A stretch of DNA of 64,000 bases, from positions 1 to 64,000 of the forward strand of contig LZME01000074.1 in the NCBI GenBank assembly GCA_001673575.1, read 5' to 3'. The notes beneath the pieces were generated by a model. That model searched no databases. It was not told the DNA's origin and saw only the letters and a program-made list of their open reading frames with translations. This DNA is from Mycolicibacter heraklionensis (GTDB taxonomy: Bacteria > Actinomycetota > Actinomycetes > Mycobacteriales > Mycobacteriaceae). Positions 19,219-28,967 of this stretch are shown here, in pieces. The translations under genes and the position numbers were made by a program. Position 1 is the first letter of the stretch. Every line of letters starts with the position of its first letter.

Positions 19219-20271
19219 CTAACGCCGGGTCACGCCGTCGTCGATCATCTGCTGGAAGTGCTCCACGACGGAGTCGGCAACCGGCCGGAAATCGATGGCA
19301 AGTTCGGTACGTGCGCGCGAACCGTCCAGGCATAGCGGCCAACCGATATTGCGCTCGACGAACGGGCGAGTCAGCCCCGCCACCGGCGCAACCAGCTTCA
19401 CCAGGAACTTGGGCAGCTCGCGCGTCGGGAAAGACAGCCGGGCACCGAAGTGCCGCCGCAACATTCGGCTGAGTTGGAGCATGCTGACGACTTCGGAGTT
19501 CACCACGTAGCGGCCTTGCGCCCCGGGCGTGTAACCGGCGGTGATGTGTGCGCGGGCCACGTCACGCACATCGACGCAGCCCATCTGCAGCGCGGGTGCA
19601 CCCAACGCCATCGACATGTCGATGAAGTGCTGCATGGTGTCCATGCTTCCCGACGCGCTGGCCGTGGTCAGCGACGGTCCCAGCACCAGGGAGGGATGAA
19701 TGGTGACCAGGTCCCAGCGCTTTTGGGCCTGCTGGATCTCCCAGGCCGCCCGCTCGGCGACCGTCTTGGAGTAGGGGTAGGGCTGGTGCTCGGGTGTGCT
19801 GGTGGTGTTCCAGTCCGCTTCGGTGAAGCACGTCTTGCCCTTCATGTCCGCATTGTCGCCGTAGATGGCCGCCACACTGCTGGTCAGCACTACCCGGGCC
19901 ACCGAAGGAGTTTCGTCGACGGCGGACAACACGTTGCGCGTGCCTTCGAGCGCAGGCAGTACCAGTTGCCGGTCGGCGTCTTCGATGGTGCCGAGCAGGA
20001 ACGGCGAAGCGGTGTGGATGACCAGCTGGCAGCCCTGCATCGCCTCGGTGAAACTGCCCGGTTCGAGCAGATCGGCCCGGTGCAGGCTCAGCTGCCCCGG
20101 GTGCCGTGCGGCAAGCGCGTGCAGGTGTTCCAGGCCGTGGGGTTTCTCGGGATCGCGGACCGTAGCCCGCACCAGGTGACCGTCCTCGAGCAGGTAGCGC
20201 ACGATCCAGCTGGCGATGTAGCCGCTCCCGCCGGTAACCAACACCGGTGCGCTGGGATCGATGGTCGTCAT
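19219..20271 (-). CDS. Extended SDR, dihydroflavonol-4-reductase-like NAD(P)-dependent epimerase/reductase
   Basis: A 350-residue extended short-chain dehydrogenase. Its N-terminal cofactor motif is V-L-V-T-G-G-S-G-Y-I-A-S-W (about 10-22), with V-L-T-S-S-V-A-A-I-Y for the catalytic Ser and Y-P-Y-S-K for the catalytic Tyr-x-x-x-Lys. The R-A-T-V-R-D-P segment after strand 2 favours NADP. It resembles anthocyanidin/dihydroflavonol reductase-like proteins, which in bacteria reduce diverse ketones or aldehydes. It lies 59 bp behind the VWA gene on the same strand. Substrate unknown. Confidence 0.87.
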   Translation of the reverse strand: MTTIDPSAPVLVTGGSGYIASWIVRYLLEDGHLVRATVRDPEKPHGLEHLHALAARHPGQLSLHRADLLEPGSFTEAMQGCQLVIHTASPFLLGTIEDADRQLVLPALEGTRNVLSAVDETPSVARVVLTSSVAAIYGDNADMKGKTCFTEADWNTTSTPEHQPYPYSKTVAERAAWEIQQAQKRWDLVTIHPSLVLGPSLTTASASGSMDTMQHFIDMSMALGAPALQMGCVDVRDVARAHITAGYTPGAQGRYVVNSEVVSMLQLSRMLRRHFGARLSFPTRELPKFLVKLVAPVAGLTRPFVERNIGWPLCLDGSRARTELAIDFRPVADSVVEHFQQMIDDGVTRR

Positions 20272-20330
20272 GAATCACCCTTTCTGATCGTTGTCCGGGT
20301 ACGCCGGCAGGGCGCGACCTCGACGCGGGG

Positions 20331-21773
20331 CTAGACCGGCAGCAGGGCGTCGATGACGCCGGCCAGTTGCTTGGCCGAGCGGCATTCGTGCATGGGGATC
20401 ACGTCGCTGTACCGCGGCACCGCGGAATCGCCACTGCCCCACAGATGCTGGGGCTCGGGGTTGAGCCAGTGCGCATGCCGGCTGGCGGTCACCAGGTGCG
20501 AGAGCACCTCCACCCCTGGGTTTCGGTAATTGGTGCGACCGTCGCCGAGCACCAGCAGCGCACTGCGGGGCGACACCACGTTCGGATAGTTCTCGGCGAA
20601 CGAGACGAACGCGTTGCCGTAGTCGGAATGGCCGTCGCGGGTATAGACCCCCGACTCCCGGGTGATCCGCTGGATCGCCACAGCCAGGTCGGCCTCCGGA
20701 CCGAACAGGTGCGTCACCTCGTCGGTGGTGTCGATGAACGCGAAGACGCGAACTCTTGAAAACTGCTGCCGCAGAGCATGGACCAGAAGCAATGTGAAAT
20801 GACTGAACCCGGCGACCGAGCCCGAGACATCGCACAGCACCACCAGCTCGGGCCGCGCGGGCCGAGGCTTGCGCAGCACCACGTCGATCGGCACCCCGCC
20901 GGTGGACATCGACTTGCGTAGTGTTTTGCGCAGGTCGATGGTGCCGGCACGGGAGCGTCGCCGGCGCGCGGCCAGCCGGGTCGCCAGGGTGCGGGCCAGC
21001 GGCGCCACTACCCGGCGCATCTGGCGCAGCTGTTCGCCGGACGCACGCAGGAACTCGACGTTCTCGCTCAGCTGCGGAATGCCGTACATCTGAACGTGTT
21101 CGCGCCCCAACTGCTCGGCGGTGCGCCGCTTGGTCTCAGCGTCGACGAGCTTGCGCAGTGCGGCGATCCGCTGCGCCGCCATCGCCTTGGCGATCTGTTC
21201 CTGGGTGGGACTGGGCTCGTCGCCGTAAGGCGCGAGCAGCCCGGCCAGCAGTTTGCCTTCCAACTCATCGAGCGCCAGCGCTTTGAGCGCTTGGTAGGCC
21301 GAGTAAGACGGGCCCCGGCTGGAGCGGTATTGCCCGTAGGCACCGACGATCGCGGCGATCATCGCCGACAAGCGGGGGTCGGTGTCGGCGAGGTCGGGAT
21401 TCTCGGTCAGCAGATCGAGCAGCATTGCCCGCATGTCCTCGGCGTCCTCCGGCAGCGGCACAGCGTCCGACGGATCAGCCTCCTCGCCCTCGACCACCAC
21501 GGTGCGCCCGCCCAGCGCGGCCGGGAACCACAGATCGAACATGGCGTCGTAGGTGTCGCGGTGATCGGGCCGGCGCAGCACCGCGCAGGCCAGCCCTTCC
21601 CGCAGCACTTCCCGGTCGTCGAGCCCGATCGCGGTCAGCACCCGTCCGGCGTCGACGGTCTCTGAGGGGCCCACCGAAATGCCCTGTCCGCGCAGCGCTT
21701 CCACGAAACCCACCAGGTGCCCCGGAATTCCGTGCGGGGCGAGGGGTTGCGGCGGGCGGGTGCGGCGAACCAT
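20331..21773 (-). CDS. VWA domain-containing CoxE-like protein
   Basis: A 480-residue protein with a helical N-terminal half and a C-terminal von Willebrand A domain. The MIDAS motif is visible as D-V-S-G-S-V (about 318-323), followed by the domain's F-I-D-T-T-D-E and L-V-L-G-D-G-R-T-N-Y. CoxE-type VWA proteins work with a MoxR ATPase as a chaperone pair that activates or loads metals into enzymes. It begins 10 bp after the MoxR gene stop, as Rv2425c/Rv2426c. The client enzyme is not evident nearby. Confidence 0.9.
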   Translation of the reverse strand: MVRRTRPPQPLAPHGIPGHLVGFVEALRGQGISVGPSETVDAGRVLTAIGLDDREVLREGLACAVLRRPDHRDTYDAMFDLWFPAALGGRTVVVEGEEADPSDAVPLPEDAEDMRAMLLDLLTENPDLADTDPRLSAMIAAIVGAYGQYRSSRGPSYSAYQALKALALDELEGKLLAGLLAPYGDEPSPTQEQIAKAMAAQRIAALRKLVDAETKRRTAEQLGREHVQMYGIPQLSENVEFLRASGEQLRQMRRVVAPLARTLATRLAARRRRSRAGTIDLRKTLRKSMSTGGVPIDVVLRKPRPARPELVVLCDVSGSVAGFSHFTLLLVHALRQQFSRVRVFAFIDTTDEVTHLFGPEADLAVAIQRITRESGVYTRDGHSDYGNAFVSFAENYPNVVSPRSALLVLGDGRTNYRNPGVEVLSHLVTASRHAHWLNPEPQHLWGSGDSAVPRYSDVIPMHECRSAKQLAGVIDALLPV

Positions 21774-21783
21774 CAGATGTCCA

Positions 21784-22683
21784 TTAATTCAGTCGCAGCT
21801 CTCCGGATGCCCGCACCTGATCGGATTGGTGCTTGAGCACGACCCCCAGGGTGGCAGCGACGGTGGCATCGTCGATGGTGTCCATGCCCAGGGCCAAGAT
21901 GGTGCGGCCCCAGTCGATGGTCTCGGCCACCGACGGAAGTTTCTTGAGCTGCATGCCGCGCAGCACCGCGATGATGCGCACCAGCTCGGCGGCCAGATGC
22001 TCCGGCAACTCGGGTACCCGCGACAGCAGAATGCGGCGCTCCAAGTCCGGGTCGGGGAAGTCGATGTGCAGGAACAGGCAGCGGCGCTTGAGTGCCTCGG
22101 ACAGTTCCCGGGTGGCGTTGGAGGTCAACACCGTGAACGGGGTGCGCGTTGCGGTGATCGTGCCCAGTTCCGGGACGGTGACCGCGAAGTCGGAGAGCAC
22201 CTCCAACAGCAGACCCTCGATCTCGATGTCGGCCTTGTCGGTCTCGTCGATCAGCAGCACCGTCGGATCGGTGCGCCGGATCGCGGTCAGCAGCGGACGC
22301 GACAGCAGGAACTCCTCGGAGAACACGTCCATCTTGGTGGCGTCCCAGTCGCCGCCGTTGGTTCCCGACTGAATGCGCAGAATCTGCTTGGCGTGGTTCC
22401 ACTCATACAACGCCCGGGCCTCGTCAACACCCTCGTAGCACTGCAACCGCACCAGCCCGGAACCGGTGGCCGCGGCCACCGCGCGGGCCAGTTCGGTCTT
22501 GCCGACCCCGGCCGGACCCTCCACCAGCAGCGGTTTGCCCAGCCGGTCGGCCAGGAACACCGCCGTGGTGGTGGCGGTGTCGGCCAGGTACCCCGTCTCG
22601 GCCAGCCGCCGGGCGACGTCGTCGATATCGGAAAACAGCGGCGCTTGGCGGGCCGGGGTGGCGGGAACGGCGGGCTTTTCCAT
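21784..22683 (-). CDS. MoxR-family AAA+ ATPase
   Basis: A 299-residue AAA+ protein. Walker A is G-P-A-G-V-G-K-T-E-L-A (about 57-67), Walker B is V-L-L-I-D-E-T-D-K-A-D, sensor 1 is V-L-T-S-N-A-T-R-E-L, and the lid domain follows. MoxR ATPases pair with VWA proteins in maturation or assembly of enzyme complexes. It starts at ATG 22683 and is separated from the upstream proA stop by 15 bp, so proA-moxR-VWA is probably one transcript (Rv2427c-Rv2426c-Rv2425c order). Confidence 0.92.
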   Translation of the reverse strand: MEKPAVPATPARQAPLFSDIDDVARRLAETGYLADTATTTAVFLADRLGKPLLVEGPAGVGKTELARAVAAATGSGLVRLQCYEGVDEARALYEWNHAKQILRIQSGTNGGDWDATKMDVFSEEFLLSRPLLTAIRRTDPTVLLIDETDKADIEIEGLLLEVLSDFAVTVPELGTITATRTPFTVLTSNATRELSEALKRRCLFLHIDFPDPDLERRILLSRVPELPEHLAAELVRIIAVLRGMQLKKLPSVAETIDWGRTILALGMDTIDDATVAATLGVVLKHQSDQVRASGELRLN

Positions 22684-22698
22684 ACGGGCTAGGGCTCC

Positions 22699-23952
22699 TT
22701 AGACGGGACGGGTGTGGCCGTCACCCCACACGATCCATTTGGTCGACGTCAGCTCCGGCAGCCCCATCGGCCCCCGGGCGTGCAGTTTCTGGGTGGAGAT
22801 GCCGATCTCGGCACCAAAGCCGAACTGCTCGCCGTCGGTGAACGCCGTGGAAGCGTTGACCATCACCGCCGCGGCGTCGACCTGCTCGCTGAATCGCTGG
22901 GCGGCCGCCATGTTGGTGGTGACGATGGCCTCGGTGTGGCCGGTGCCGTATTCGTTGATGTGGTCGATCGCGTCTTCGAGCCCGTCGACCACCGACAGCG
23001 CGATGTCCATCGCCAGGTATTCGCGACGCAGGTGGTCCTCGGCAGCGGCGTCCTCGGCGTCACCGTGCACCGCTACTCCGGCCGCGGTCAACGCGTCCAC
23101 CAGCCGAGGCACTGCGGATGCGGCGATCGCCTTGTCGATCAGCAGGGTCTCAGCGGCATTGCAGACACTGGGCCGACGGGTCTTGGAGTTCAACAGCACC
23201 TGCTCGGCGATGTCGAGGTCGGCGGCCTCATGGACGTAGACGTGGCAGTTGCCGACACCGGTCTCGATGGTGGGCACCAACGCGTCGCGCACCACGGCTT
23301 CGATCAGCCCGGCCCCGCCGCGCGGGATCACCACGTCAACGAGTCCGCGGGCCTGGATCAGGTGGGTGACGGTGGCGCGATCGGCCGACGACAGCAGCTG
23401 CACCGCGTCGGCGGGCAGGTCCTCAGCCTCCAGAGCGCCGCGCAGCACGTCGACCAGGGCCTGGTTGGAGTGCGCCGCCGACGAACTGCCGCGCAGCAGC
23501 GCGGCGTTGCCGGACTTCAGCGTCAGCCCGAATGCGTCGACGGTGACGTTGGGCCGGCCCTCGTAGACCATGCCCACCACGCCCAGCGGGACGCGCTGCT
23601 GACGCAGCAGCAGTCCGTTGGGCAGGGTGTAGCCGCGCAGTACCTCACCGACCGGGTCGGGCAGCCCGGCGACCTGACGCAGTCCGGCGGCGATGCCGTC
23701 AATCCGAGACTTGGTCAGCGCCAGCCGGTCCAAGATGGCCTCGGGCGTGCCGGCGTCACGGGCAGCGGCAACATCACGGTCATTAGCGGCCAAGATGTCG
23801 TCGGCGTGGGCCAGCAGCGCATCGGCTGCGGCATTCAGCGCACTGTTCTTGGCCGCGGTGGACAGCGCCGTCAGGGAACGCGAGGCGACCCTCGCGCGGC
23901 GGGCGGCGTCGTGGACCTCTTGGCGCAGGTCGGGAAGCACGGGGACGCTCAT
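22699..23952 (-). CDS. proA: Gamma-glutamyl phosphate reductase
   Basis: A 417-residue aldehyde-dehydrogenase-superfamily protein that reduces gamma-glutamyl phosphate with NADPH in proline synthesis. The catalytic Cys lies in [11 protein letters not shown]. Typical ProA segments are [17 protein letters not shown] and the C-terminal [12 protein letters not shown]. The partner kinase proB is 12.5 kb away beside obg, not in an operon with proA. Start ATG 23952. Confidence 0.97.
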   Translation of the reverse strand: MSVPVLPDLRQEVHDAARRARVASRSLTALSTAAKNSALNAAADALLAHADDILAANDRDVAAARDAGTPEAILDRLALTKSRIDGIAAGLRQVAGLPDPVGEVLRGYTLPNGLLLRQQRVPLGVVGMVYEGRPNVTVDAFGLTLKSGNAALLRGSSSAAHSNQALVDVLRGALEAEDLPADAVQLLSSADRATVTHLIQARGLVDVVIPRGGAGLIEAVVRDALVPTIETGVGNCHVYVHEAADLDIAEQVLLNSKTRRPSVCNAAETLLIDKAIAASAVPRLVDALTAAGVAVHGDAEDAAAEDHLRREYLAMDIALSVVDGLEDAIDHINEYGTGHTEAIVTTNMAAAQRFSEQVDAAAVMVNASTAFTDGEQFGFGAEIGISTQKLHARGPMGLPELTSTKWIVWGDGHTRPV

Positions 23953-24012
23953 CGTGCCAGAGTATCGGCGAACGCCCGATCAGGTAAAACGGCCCCGCTG
24001 TACCGTCCCCCG

Positions 24013-25380
24013 CTATGCAGATGCCGCCGGACGCCGCTGATCGATGATGCGGCCCAGTTCCTGCAGCAGCAACGGCTTGGTCATCACCAGTTCTTCGATG
24101 TTCTCCCGGTCGATCACTACCGCGGTCACTTCCTCCGCGGCGTGCGCGTCGAACAGACTGGGCTGCCGGGTCAACGTGGTGACGCCGAGGAACGCACCGT
24201 GCCGCAGCGTGGCGTCCGGCCAGGCCGGATCCGCACTGGTGAGCCGGACGCTGCCCTCGGTCAGAAATGTCATCGCGGTCGGCACCTGGCCGGCCCGTTG
24301 CAGGGCCTCGTCCCTGCCGAAACGGACCACCGTGGCGTACGGCTCCAGAGCGCGCTGGTCGTCCTCGGTCAACCGAAGCGCGGGCGCCACTACTGACCGC
24401 AGCGCCTCGGCCACTCGCTCCGGTGTCGAGAACACGTCCTCGGCTTCGTCAAGGTGTAGTCCTGCCCGTCGGGCGGCGTACCAAAGCCACCGCAGGAAGG
24501 TGGTCTGCGCCGCACCATCGTCGGCCGGCGAGCCCAACGCAACCGTCGTGCGGTACTGGCCACCACCGAGCGCCGCCGAATCCGGCGCCTCGCCGGTGGT
24601 GCGCATCGGCAGGGCCGTCGCAACCCGCGACAACAACGCGCACACCTGGTCTGGGGGATCCGCGACGGCGAAGGTGGTCGTGATCGATACCCGGTGGGCA
24701 CCGCCGGATCGACTGACGTTGGTGAACGAGGTTCCGGCTAGGACCGAGTTCGGCGTGACCTGCAGCCCGTCGGCGGTGCTGATGTGCACCGCTCGCCAGT
24801 TCACTTCGACGACCCGGCCGCGCGCGGTGGGGGTGGAAAGCCAGTCACCGATCCGGAATGGCTGCTCGAACAGCATGAACAGACCGGAAACGATCTGGCC
24901 CACCGAATTCTGCAACATCAAGCCGATGACCACCGACGTGACACCCAGCGCGGTGAACAGGCCGCCGATCCTGGCCCCCCAGACGTGGGACAGGATCAGC
25001 GCCAGGCCCACACCGATCAGCATGAATCGTGCGACGTCGACGAAGATGGTCGGTATCCGGCTGCGCCAGGAGCCTTTTGGAGCGCTCTGGAAAAAGGTGA
25101 CATTCAGCCCGGACAGCAGCACCACCAGCACCACGAAGCCGAACGCGGTGTAGATGATCCGCAGCGTCGGATCGTGTCCCGGTACGCCGGCGACCTGCGC
25201 CAGTAACACCATCAATGCGCCCAGCGGCAACAGGTAATTGCGCGCCAGAGCTACCGGTCGGGCGAGGTGGCTGCCTCTGCGCGCCAGCGCCACATGCCCT
25301 TCGGTGAGCAGTACCAGGCCCACCGGGAGGCCGATCGCGACACCGAGCGCCCAGTACAGCCACGCACCGAAAATGTTCAC
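24013..25380 (-). CDS. MscS-family mechanosensitive channel with C-terminal cNMP-binding-like domain
   Basis: A 455-residue protein: several membrane helices in the first 150 residues, an MscS pore helix and beta domain (G-V-T-S-V-V-I-G-L-M-L-Q-N-S-V-G near 145-160, then I-G-D-W-L, T-P-N-S-V-L), and a C-terminal cyclic-nucleotide-binding-like domain (about 340-440, F-L-T-E-G-S-V-R-L). The phosphate-binding cassette is diverged: where F-G-E and a conserved Arg are expected one reads F-L-G-V and no Arg. GTG 25380 overlaps the cyclase stop by 4 bp and gives the natural membrane start; the longer frame upstream overlaps the cyclase. Counterpart of Rv2434c. Confidence 0.88.
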   Translation of the reverse strand: MNIFGAWLYWALGVAIGLPVGLVLLTEGHVALARRGSHLARPVALARNYLLPLGALMVLLAQVAGVPGHDPTLRIIYTAFGFVVLVVLLSGLNVTFFQSAPKGSWRSRIPTIFVDVARFMLIGVGLALILSHVWGARIGGLFTALGVTSVVIGLMLQNSVGQIVSGLFMLFEQPFRIGDWLSTPTARGRVVEVNWRAVHISTADGLQVTPNSVLAGTSFTNVSRSGGAHRVSITTTFAVADPPDQVCALLSRVATALPMRTTGEAPDSAALGGGQYRTTVALGSPADDGAAQTTFLRWLWYAARRAGLHLDEAEDVFSTPERVAEALRSVVAPALRLTEDDQRALEPYATVVRFGRDEALQRAGQVPTAMTFLTEGSVRLTSADPAWPDATLRHGAFLGVTTLTRQPSLFDAHAAEEVTAVVIDRENIEELVMTKPLLLQELGRIIDQRRPAASA

Positions 25381-27572
25381 GGCGCATCGGTCAATCGCCA
25401 GGCCTGCTCCTCGGCGTCGCCGGTCGTGAGGGTGCCGGCCAGTGCGAACTCCGCGGTGCCGTCCAGCATGTCGCGCACTCTGGCGGTGACGTAGATGCCG
25501 GATTCCGGTGTGACCCTGCGCAACTGATAGGCCAGGTTGACAGCAGAGCCCCACAGGTCGTACGTGACCCCGGACCGGCCGACCAGGCCACTGACGACTT
25601 CGCCGGTGTTGACGCCGGCCCACAAGCTCAGCCGATAGCCGGTTTTGACGTCGAACCGATCAACGATGCGCTGCATCTCGCACGCGAACTCGACGATGCG
25701 GTGCACCCCATCCAGCCTCGGGGTGGTCAAGCCGCAACCTGCGAGATAGCCGTTGTACATGGTGCGAATTCGTTCGACCCCAACGGCTTCGGCCGCCGCG
25801 TCGAACTGCCTGACCAGATCGTCGACGGTCGTCACCAATTCGCTCGCGGAGAGCTCGGTGGATAGCTGGTCGATCCCATGCAGTTCGGCGTAGACAACGC
25901 TGACGTTGTGATGCTCTTCTGCGATGGCCTGCTCGCCGCCGCGATAACGCCGTACCACCGACTCCGGCATCAGCGACAGCAGGAGCTCATCGTTCTGTTT
26001 GCGCTGCTGATCGAGCAGCTCCTCCTTCGTGCGGAGGCTGTAGCTCATGTCGTTGAACGCCTTGGTCAGATCGCCGATCTCGTCATCCGTCCGGGCCGGA
26101 ACCGCGGCGCTGTAGTCGCCGGCGCTGATCCGCTGGGCCGCGACCTGCAGCCGGCGGATCGGCTGCAGGAACAGTCGCGCAAGCAGCATGGCCAGCACGC
26201 AGATGGCGAAGATGACACCGGTGGTGGCCAGCACCACCCGCTTGCTGAAGGACGTGACCGCGGCGTAGGCATCGGAATAATCCCGGGTCGCCAGGATCGA
26301 CCACTGCAGGTCCGAGTTGGGCACGGTCAGCGGCGCGTACGCAGTCAGCTCACGGTTGCCCAGATAGGCATACCCGTTGGTCAGCGTGCCGGTCTGGCCA
26401 CGCTGCGCGGCCTCCAGTCCCGGCCCGCCGACCGGCTGCACCAAGGTGGTGGTTCCCAGCCGCAGCGCGCGTTCCACCGTCGCCTCCGAGGTCCCCGCCG
26501 CCACCGCCTCTCGGCGATACCGCTCCGGATCTTCCAGGAACAGTCGCGAATCGGAGCGCATCAGGTGGTCCGGACCGGCCAGATAGGTCTCGGTAGTGTG
26601 GCCCAGCCCTGAGGCCTCCCACTCACGGTCGGCGGTCATGATCCGATTGACTTTGGCACTGGGCAGCGGCAAGGCCAACACGCCCTCGACCGTGCCCTTG
26701 GTGCCGACCGGAGATACCAGCCAGGCGGTGGGTGTGTCCAAGTTGGGTTGGTATGGCTGGTAATCGGTGATCCACACAAAATTGACCGCGTTGGCCGCCA
26801 ACGCCTTGCGGTAGGCGTCACGCAGACCGGATTCGCGGTAGGGACCGGTGAGCACGTTGGTCCCCAGGTCCACGCCCTTGTTGACCGAATAGACCACGTT
26901 GCCTCGGGTGTCCAACAGCAACGCATCCAGGTACTCGTTGAGCTGAACGATCTCCGCGAAGACGTTGTTGAACTGGGCATTTGCCGCCGACCAAGTACTG
27001 CCTTCACCGGAGTCGTCGGACTTTTTCGGCTCCGCGACAAAGCCTGCGGTGTACCGGGCCTGCAGGTAACGCTGCGCGTTCGCCGTGGGCAGCAACGCGG
27101 CGATGTCCGGCTGCTCGCCGGTCCGGTTACCCAGCGCCTTGGTGAAGTGGTCCTGGTAATAAGCCTCTATCGCCCCCTGCTGGTCGGGCGTGATTGCAGC
27201 ATTCGCGAGCTCGTCGAATCCAGCAGTAAATGACTTGAGTGCGCTAGCTGCGGTCACTCCCCCGCTGAAAACGACCAGGGAGTTGGTCATCTCGGCGAAC
27301 AAGCCGGTGACCGCACGGCGCTGCGCCTCCCGGGCCTGCACCAACTTGCTGGTGGCCGCACGCTGCAATTCCTGTGCGCCATACTGGAACTCGACGAACC
27401 CGACCACTGCAACCGAGGCGACGCTGGTGATCAGCAGGATGAACATCAGCTTGGTCTGAATGCTGAGCCGAGACAGCAACCGCCAGTGCCGGCGCTCACC
27501 GCGCGCCGTGGCCACTGTCGACGCTGCCGAGTCCACCCGGCCGCCCCCTTCCCCGATTACCGGATGGTTCAT
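25377..27572 (-). CDS. Membrane receptor with HAMP and degenerate class III nucleotide cyclase domain
   Basis: A 731-residue protein. A membrane segment lies near 45-67, followed by a large extracytoplasmic Cache-like sensor (about 70-410), a second membrane segment near 415-440, a HAMP region (I-R-R-L-Q-V-A-A-Q-R-I-S) and a class III cyclase homology domain (556-731). Key residues have drifted: first metal Asp is E563 (Y-A-E-L), second metal Asp is N607 (M-Y-N-G), the base-contact Lys is R603, and the transition-state Arg is Q683 (N-L-A-Y-Q-L), while D672 and N679 remain. It may bind but not cyclise nucleotide. Start ATG 27572 gives the length of Rv2435c. Its stop overlaps the channel gene. 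Confidence 0.88.
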   Translation of the reverse strand: MNHPVIGEGGGRVDSAASTVATARGERRHWRLLSRLSIQTKLMFILLITSVASVAVVGFVEFQYGAQELQRAATSKLVQAREAQRRAVTGLFAEMTNSLVVFSGGVTAASALKSFTAGFDELANAAITPDQQGAIEAYYQDHFTKALGNRTGEQPDIAALLPTANAQRYLQARYTAGFVAEPKKSDDSGEGSTWSAANAQFNNVFAEIVQLNEYLDALLLDTRGNVVYSVNKGVDLGTNVLTGPYRESGLRDAYRKALAANAVNFVWITDYQPYQPNLDTPTAWLVSPVGTKGTVEGVLALPLPSAKVNRIMTADREWEASGLGHTTETYLAGPDHLMRSDSRLFLEDPERYRREAVAAGTSEATVERALRLGTTTLVQPVGGPGLEAAQRGQTGTLTNGYAYLGNRELTAYAPLTVPNSDLQWSILATRDYSDAYAAVTSFSKRVVLATTGVIFAICVLAMLLARLFLQPIRRLQVAAQRISAGDYSAAVPARTDDEIGDLTKAFNDMSYSLRTKEELLDQQRKQNDELLLSLMPESVVRRYRGGEQAIAEEHHNVSVVYAELHGIDQLSTELSASELVTTVDDLVRQFDAAAEAVGVERIRTMYNGYLAGCGLTTPRLDGVHRIVEFACEMQRIVDRFDVKTGYRLSLWAGVNTGEVVSGLVGRSGVTYDLWGSAVNLAYQLRRVTPESGIYVTARVRDMLDGTAEFALAGTLTTGDAEEQAWRLTDAP

Positions 27573-27624
27573 CACCCTAGGGGATGCACGACATTCCGCG
27601 GTCGTGAATGCAAAGCTGGACTGC

Positions 27625-28485
27625 ATGGCGACGCGGGTGTGCGTGGTGGGCAGCGTGAACCTCGATACCGTTTTTACCGTCGCCGCACTTCCGGCTCCGG
27701 GCGAGACAGTGCTGGCCACGGCGCGAAGCACCCACCCCGGCGGGAAGGGCGCCAACCAGGCGGTGGCCGCGGCACGGGCGGGGGCGCAGGTGCAGTTCGT
27801 GGGCGCGGTCGGCGACGACGATGCCGGGCTGCTGCTGCGCCGGCACCTGCAGAGCAACGGCGTCGGAACCGACGGCCTGACGACGACGCCCGGCCCCAGC
27901 GGTTCGGCGGCCATCACCGTGGACCCGTCCGGGCAGAACACCATCGTGGTGGCCCCCGGCGCCAATGGCACCCTCACGCTGGATTCCGGCCAGCGGGACC
28001 TGATCGCGGGCTGCGACGTGCTGCTGATGCAGCTGGAGATTCCGATCCCGGTGGCCACCGAGGCCGCCGAGGTGGCCCACGCGGGCGCGGCGACCGTGAT
28101 ACTCAACGTGTCCCCGCCGGCCACCGACGTGGCGCGACTCATCGAGCGCGTTGACGTCGCGGTGGTCAACGAATCCGAATCCGAGCGGTTCCACCACCAA
28201 GTGGCGCACCGGGTGGTCACCCTCGGCGCGCGTGGCGCCCGCTACTGCGGCCCCGGCGGCATCCGCACCGTGCCTGCTCCGGTGGTGCAGGCCCTAGACA
28301 GCACGGGCGCGGGTGACGTCTTCGCCGGTGTGCTGGCGACCGAATGGGCCGGCGGCGTCGAACGCGCAGTGCAACGCGCCTGCGTGGCGGGGGCGTTGGC
28401 CACGCTGACGGCCGGTGCCGGGGACTGCTCCCCGAGCGCCGAGGCGATCACCGCAGCGCTGGATGCGTTCAGACTCCGACGTTGA
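27625..28485 (+). CDS. rbsK: Ribokinase, PfkB family
   Basis: A 286-residue sugar kinase. It starts at ATG 27625 (M-A-T-R-V-C-V-V-G-S-V-N-L-D) and shows the PfkB signatures: G-G-K-G-A-N-Q-A-V-A-A-A-R near 40-52 and the C-terminal D-S-T-G-A-G-D-V-F-A-G with the catalytic Asp. Ribokinase phosphorylates ribose at O5 using ATP. It is divergent from the cyclase-like receptor over 52 bp. No ribose transporter is adjacent, so ribose from nucleoside or NAD breakdown is a plausible source. Confidence 0.9.
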   Translation: MATRVCVVGSVNLDTVFTVAALPAPGETVLATARSTHPGGKGANQAVAAARAGAQVQFVGAVGDDDAGLLLRRHLQSNGVGTDGLTTTPGPSGSAAITVDPSGQNTIVVAPGANGTLTLDSGQRDLIAGCDVLLMQLEIPIPVATEAAEVAHAGAATVILNVSPPATDVARLIERVDVAVVNESESERFHHQVAHRVVTLGARGARYCGPGGIRTVPAPVVQALDSTGAGDVFAGVLATEWAGGVERAVQRACVAGALATLTAGAGDCSPSAEAITAALDAFRLRR

Positions 28486-28864
28486 ATCCGAGGTCGACGT
28501 CGGATGCGGCCTGCCCGCCCCGGATGCCCCAGTTCTCCCGATCCACCTCATGCAGGGTGATCATCACGTGGTCGGCGGGAATACCCAGCGCGGCAAGATT
28601 TTCGACGATACCGGCATAAAGCAGGCGCTTGGCCTCCAGCGACCGGCCGGAGAAGCAGTCGATCGAGATCAGGGTGCGGCATTCGGGCTTCTCGAGCTGC
28701 GCCGGAACCGCAAAACGGTGCGGCTCGTGCACCACCAGCCGCACGTTCTTGTCCTTGGCCGGGATCTGGAAAGCGGTCACGAGCGCGCCATGGACGGCAT
28801 CGATGATCGCGACTTCCTCGGCCGGCTCGTAGTGGCGACGGACCTCGATCAGGACGGTGGGCAT
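28469..28864 (-). CDS. Tautomerase-family protein
   Basis: A 131-residue protein starting M-P-T-V-L-I-E-V, where Pro after Met removal is the catalytic base of the 4-oxalocrotonate tautomerase/MIF superfamily. The length and the segment L-I-S-I-D-C-F-S-G-R-S fit a fused two-subunit tautomerase of the tautomerase_3 type. Its stop lies 17 bp inside the end of the convergent rbsK gene. Substrate unknown. Confidence 0.8.
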   Translation of the reverse strand: MPTVLIEVRRHYEPAEEVAIIDAVHGALVTAFQIPAKDKNVRLVVHEPHRFAVPAQLEKPECRTLISIDCFSGRSLEAKRLLYAGIVENLAALGIPADHVMITLHEVDRENWGIRGGQAASDVDLGFNVGV

Positions 28865-28967
28865 GATTCACACCCTGCCAGACGATCGGTCCCGTGTGGC
28901 CCGCACCCGCCGGATGGTGCCGAGGTTCTTGACCCGCACGCTACTGAGACTGCCCTCGACGCCCACC

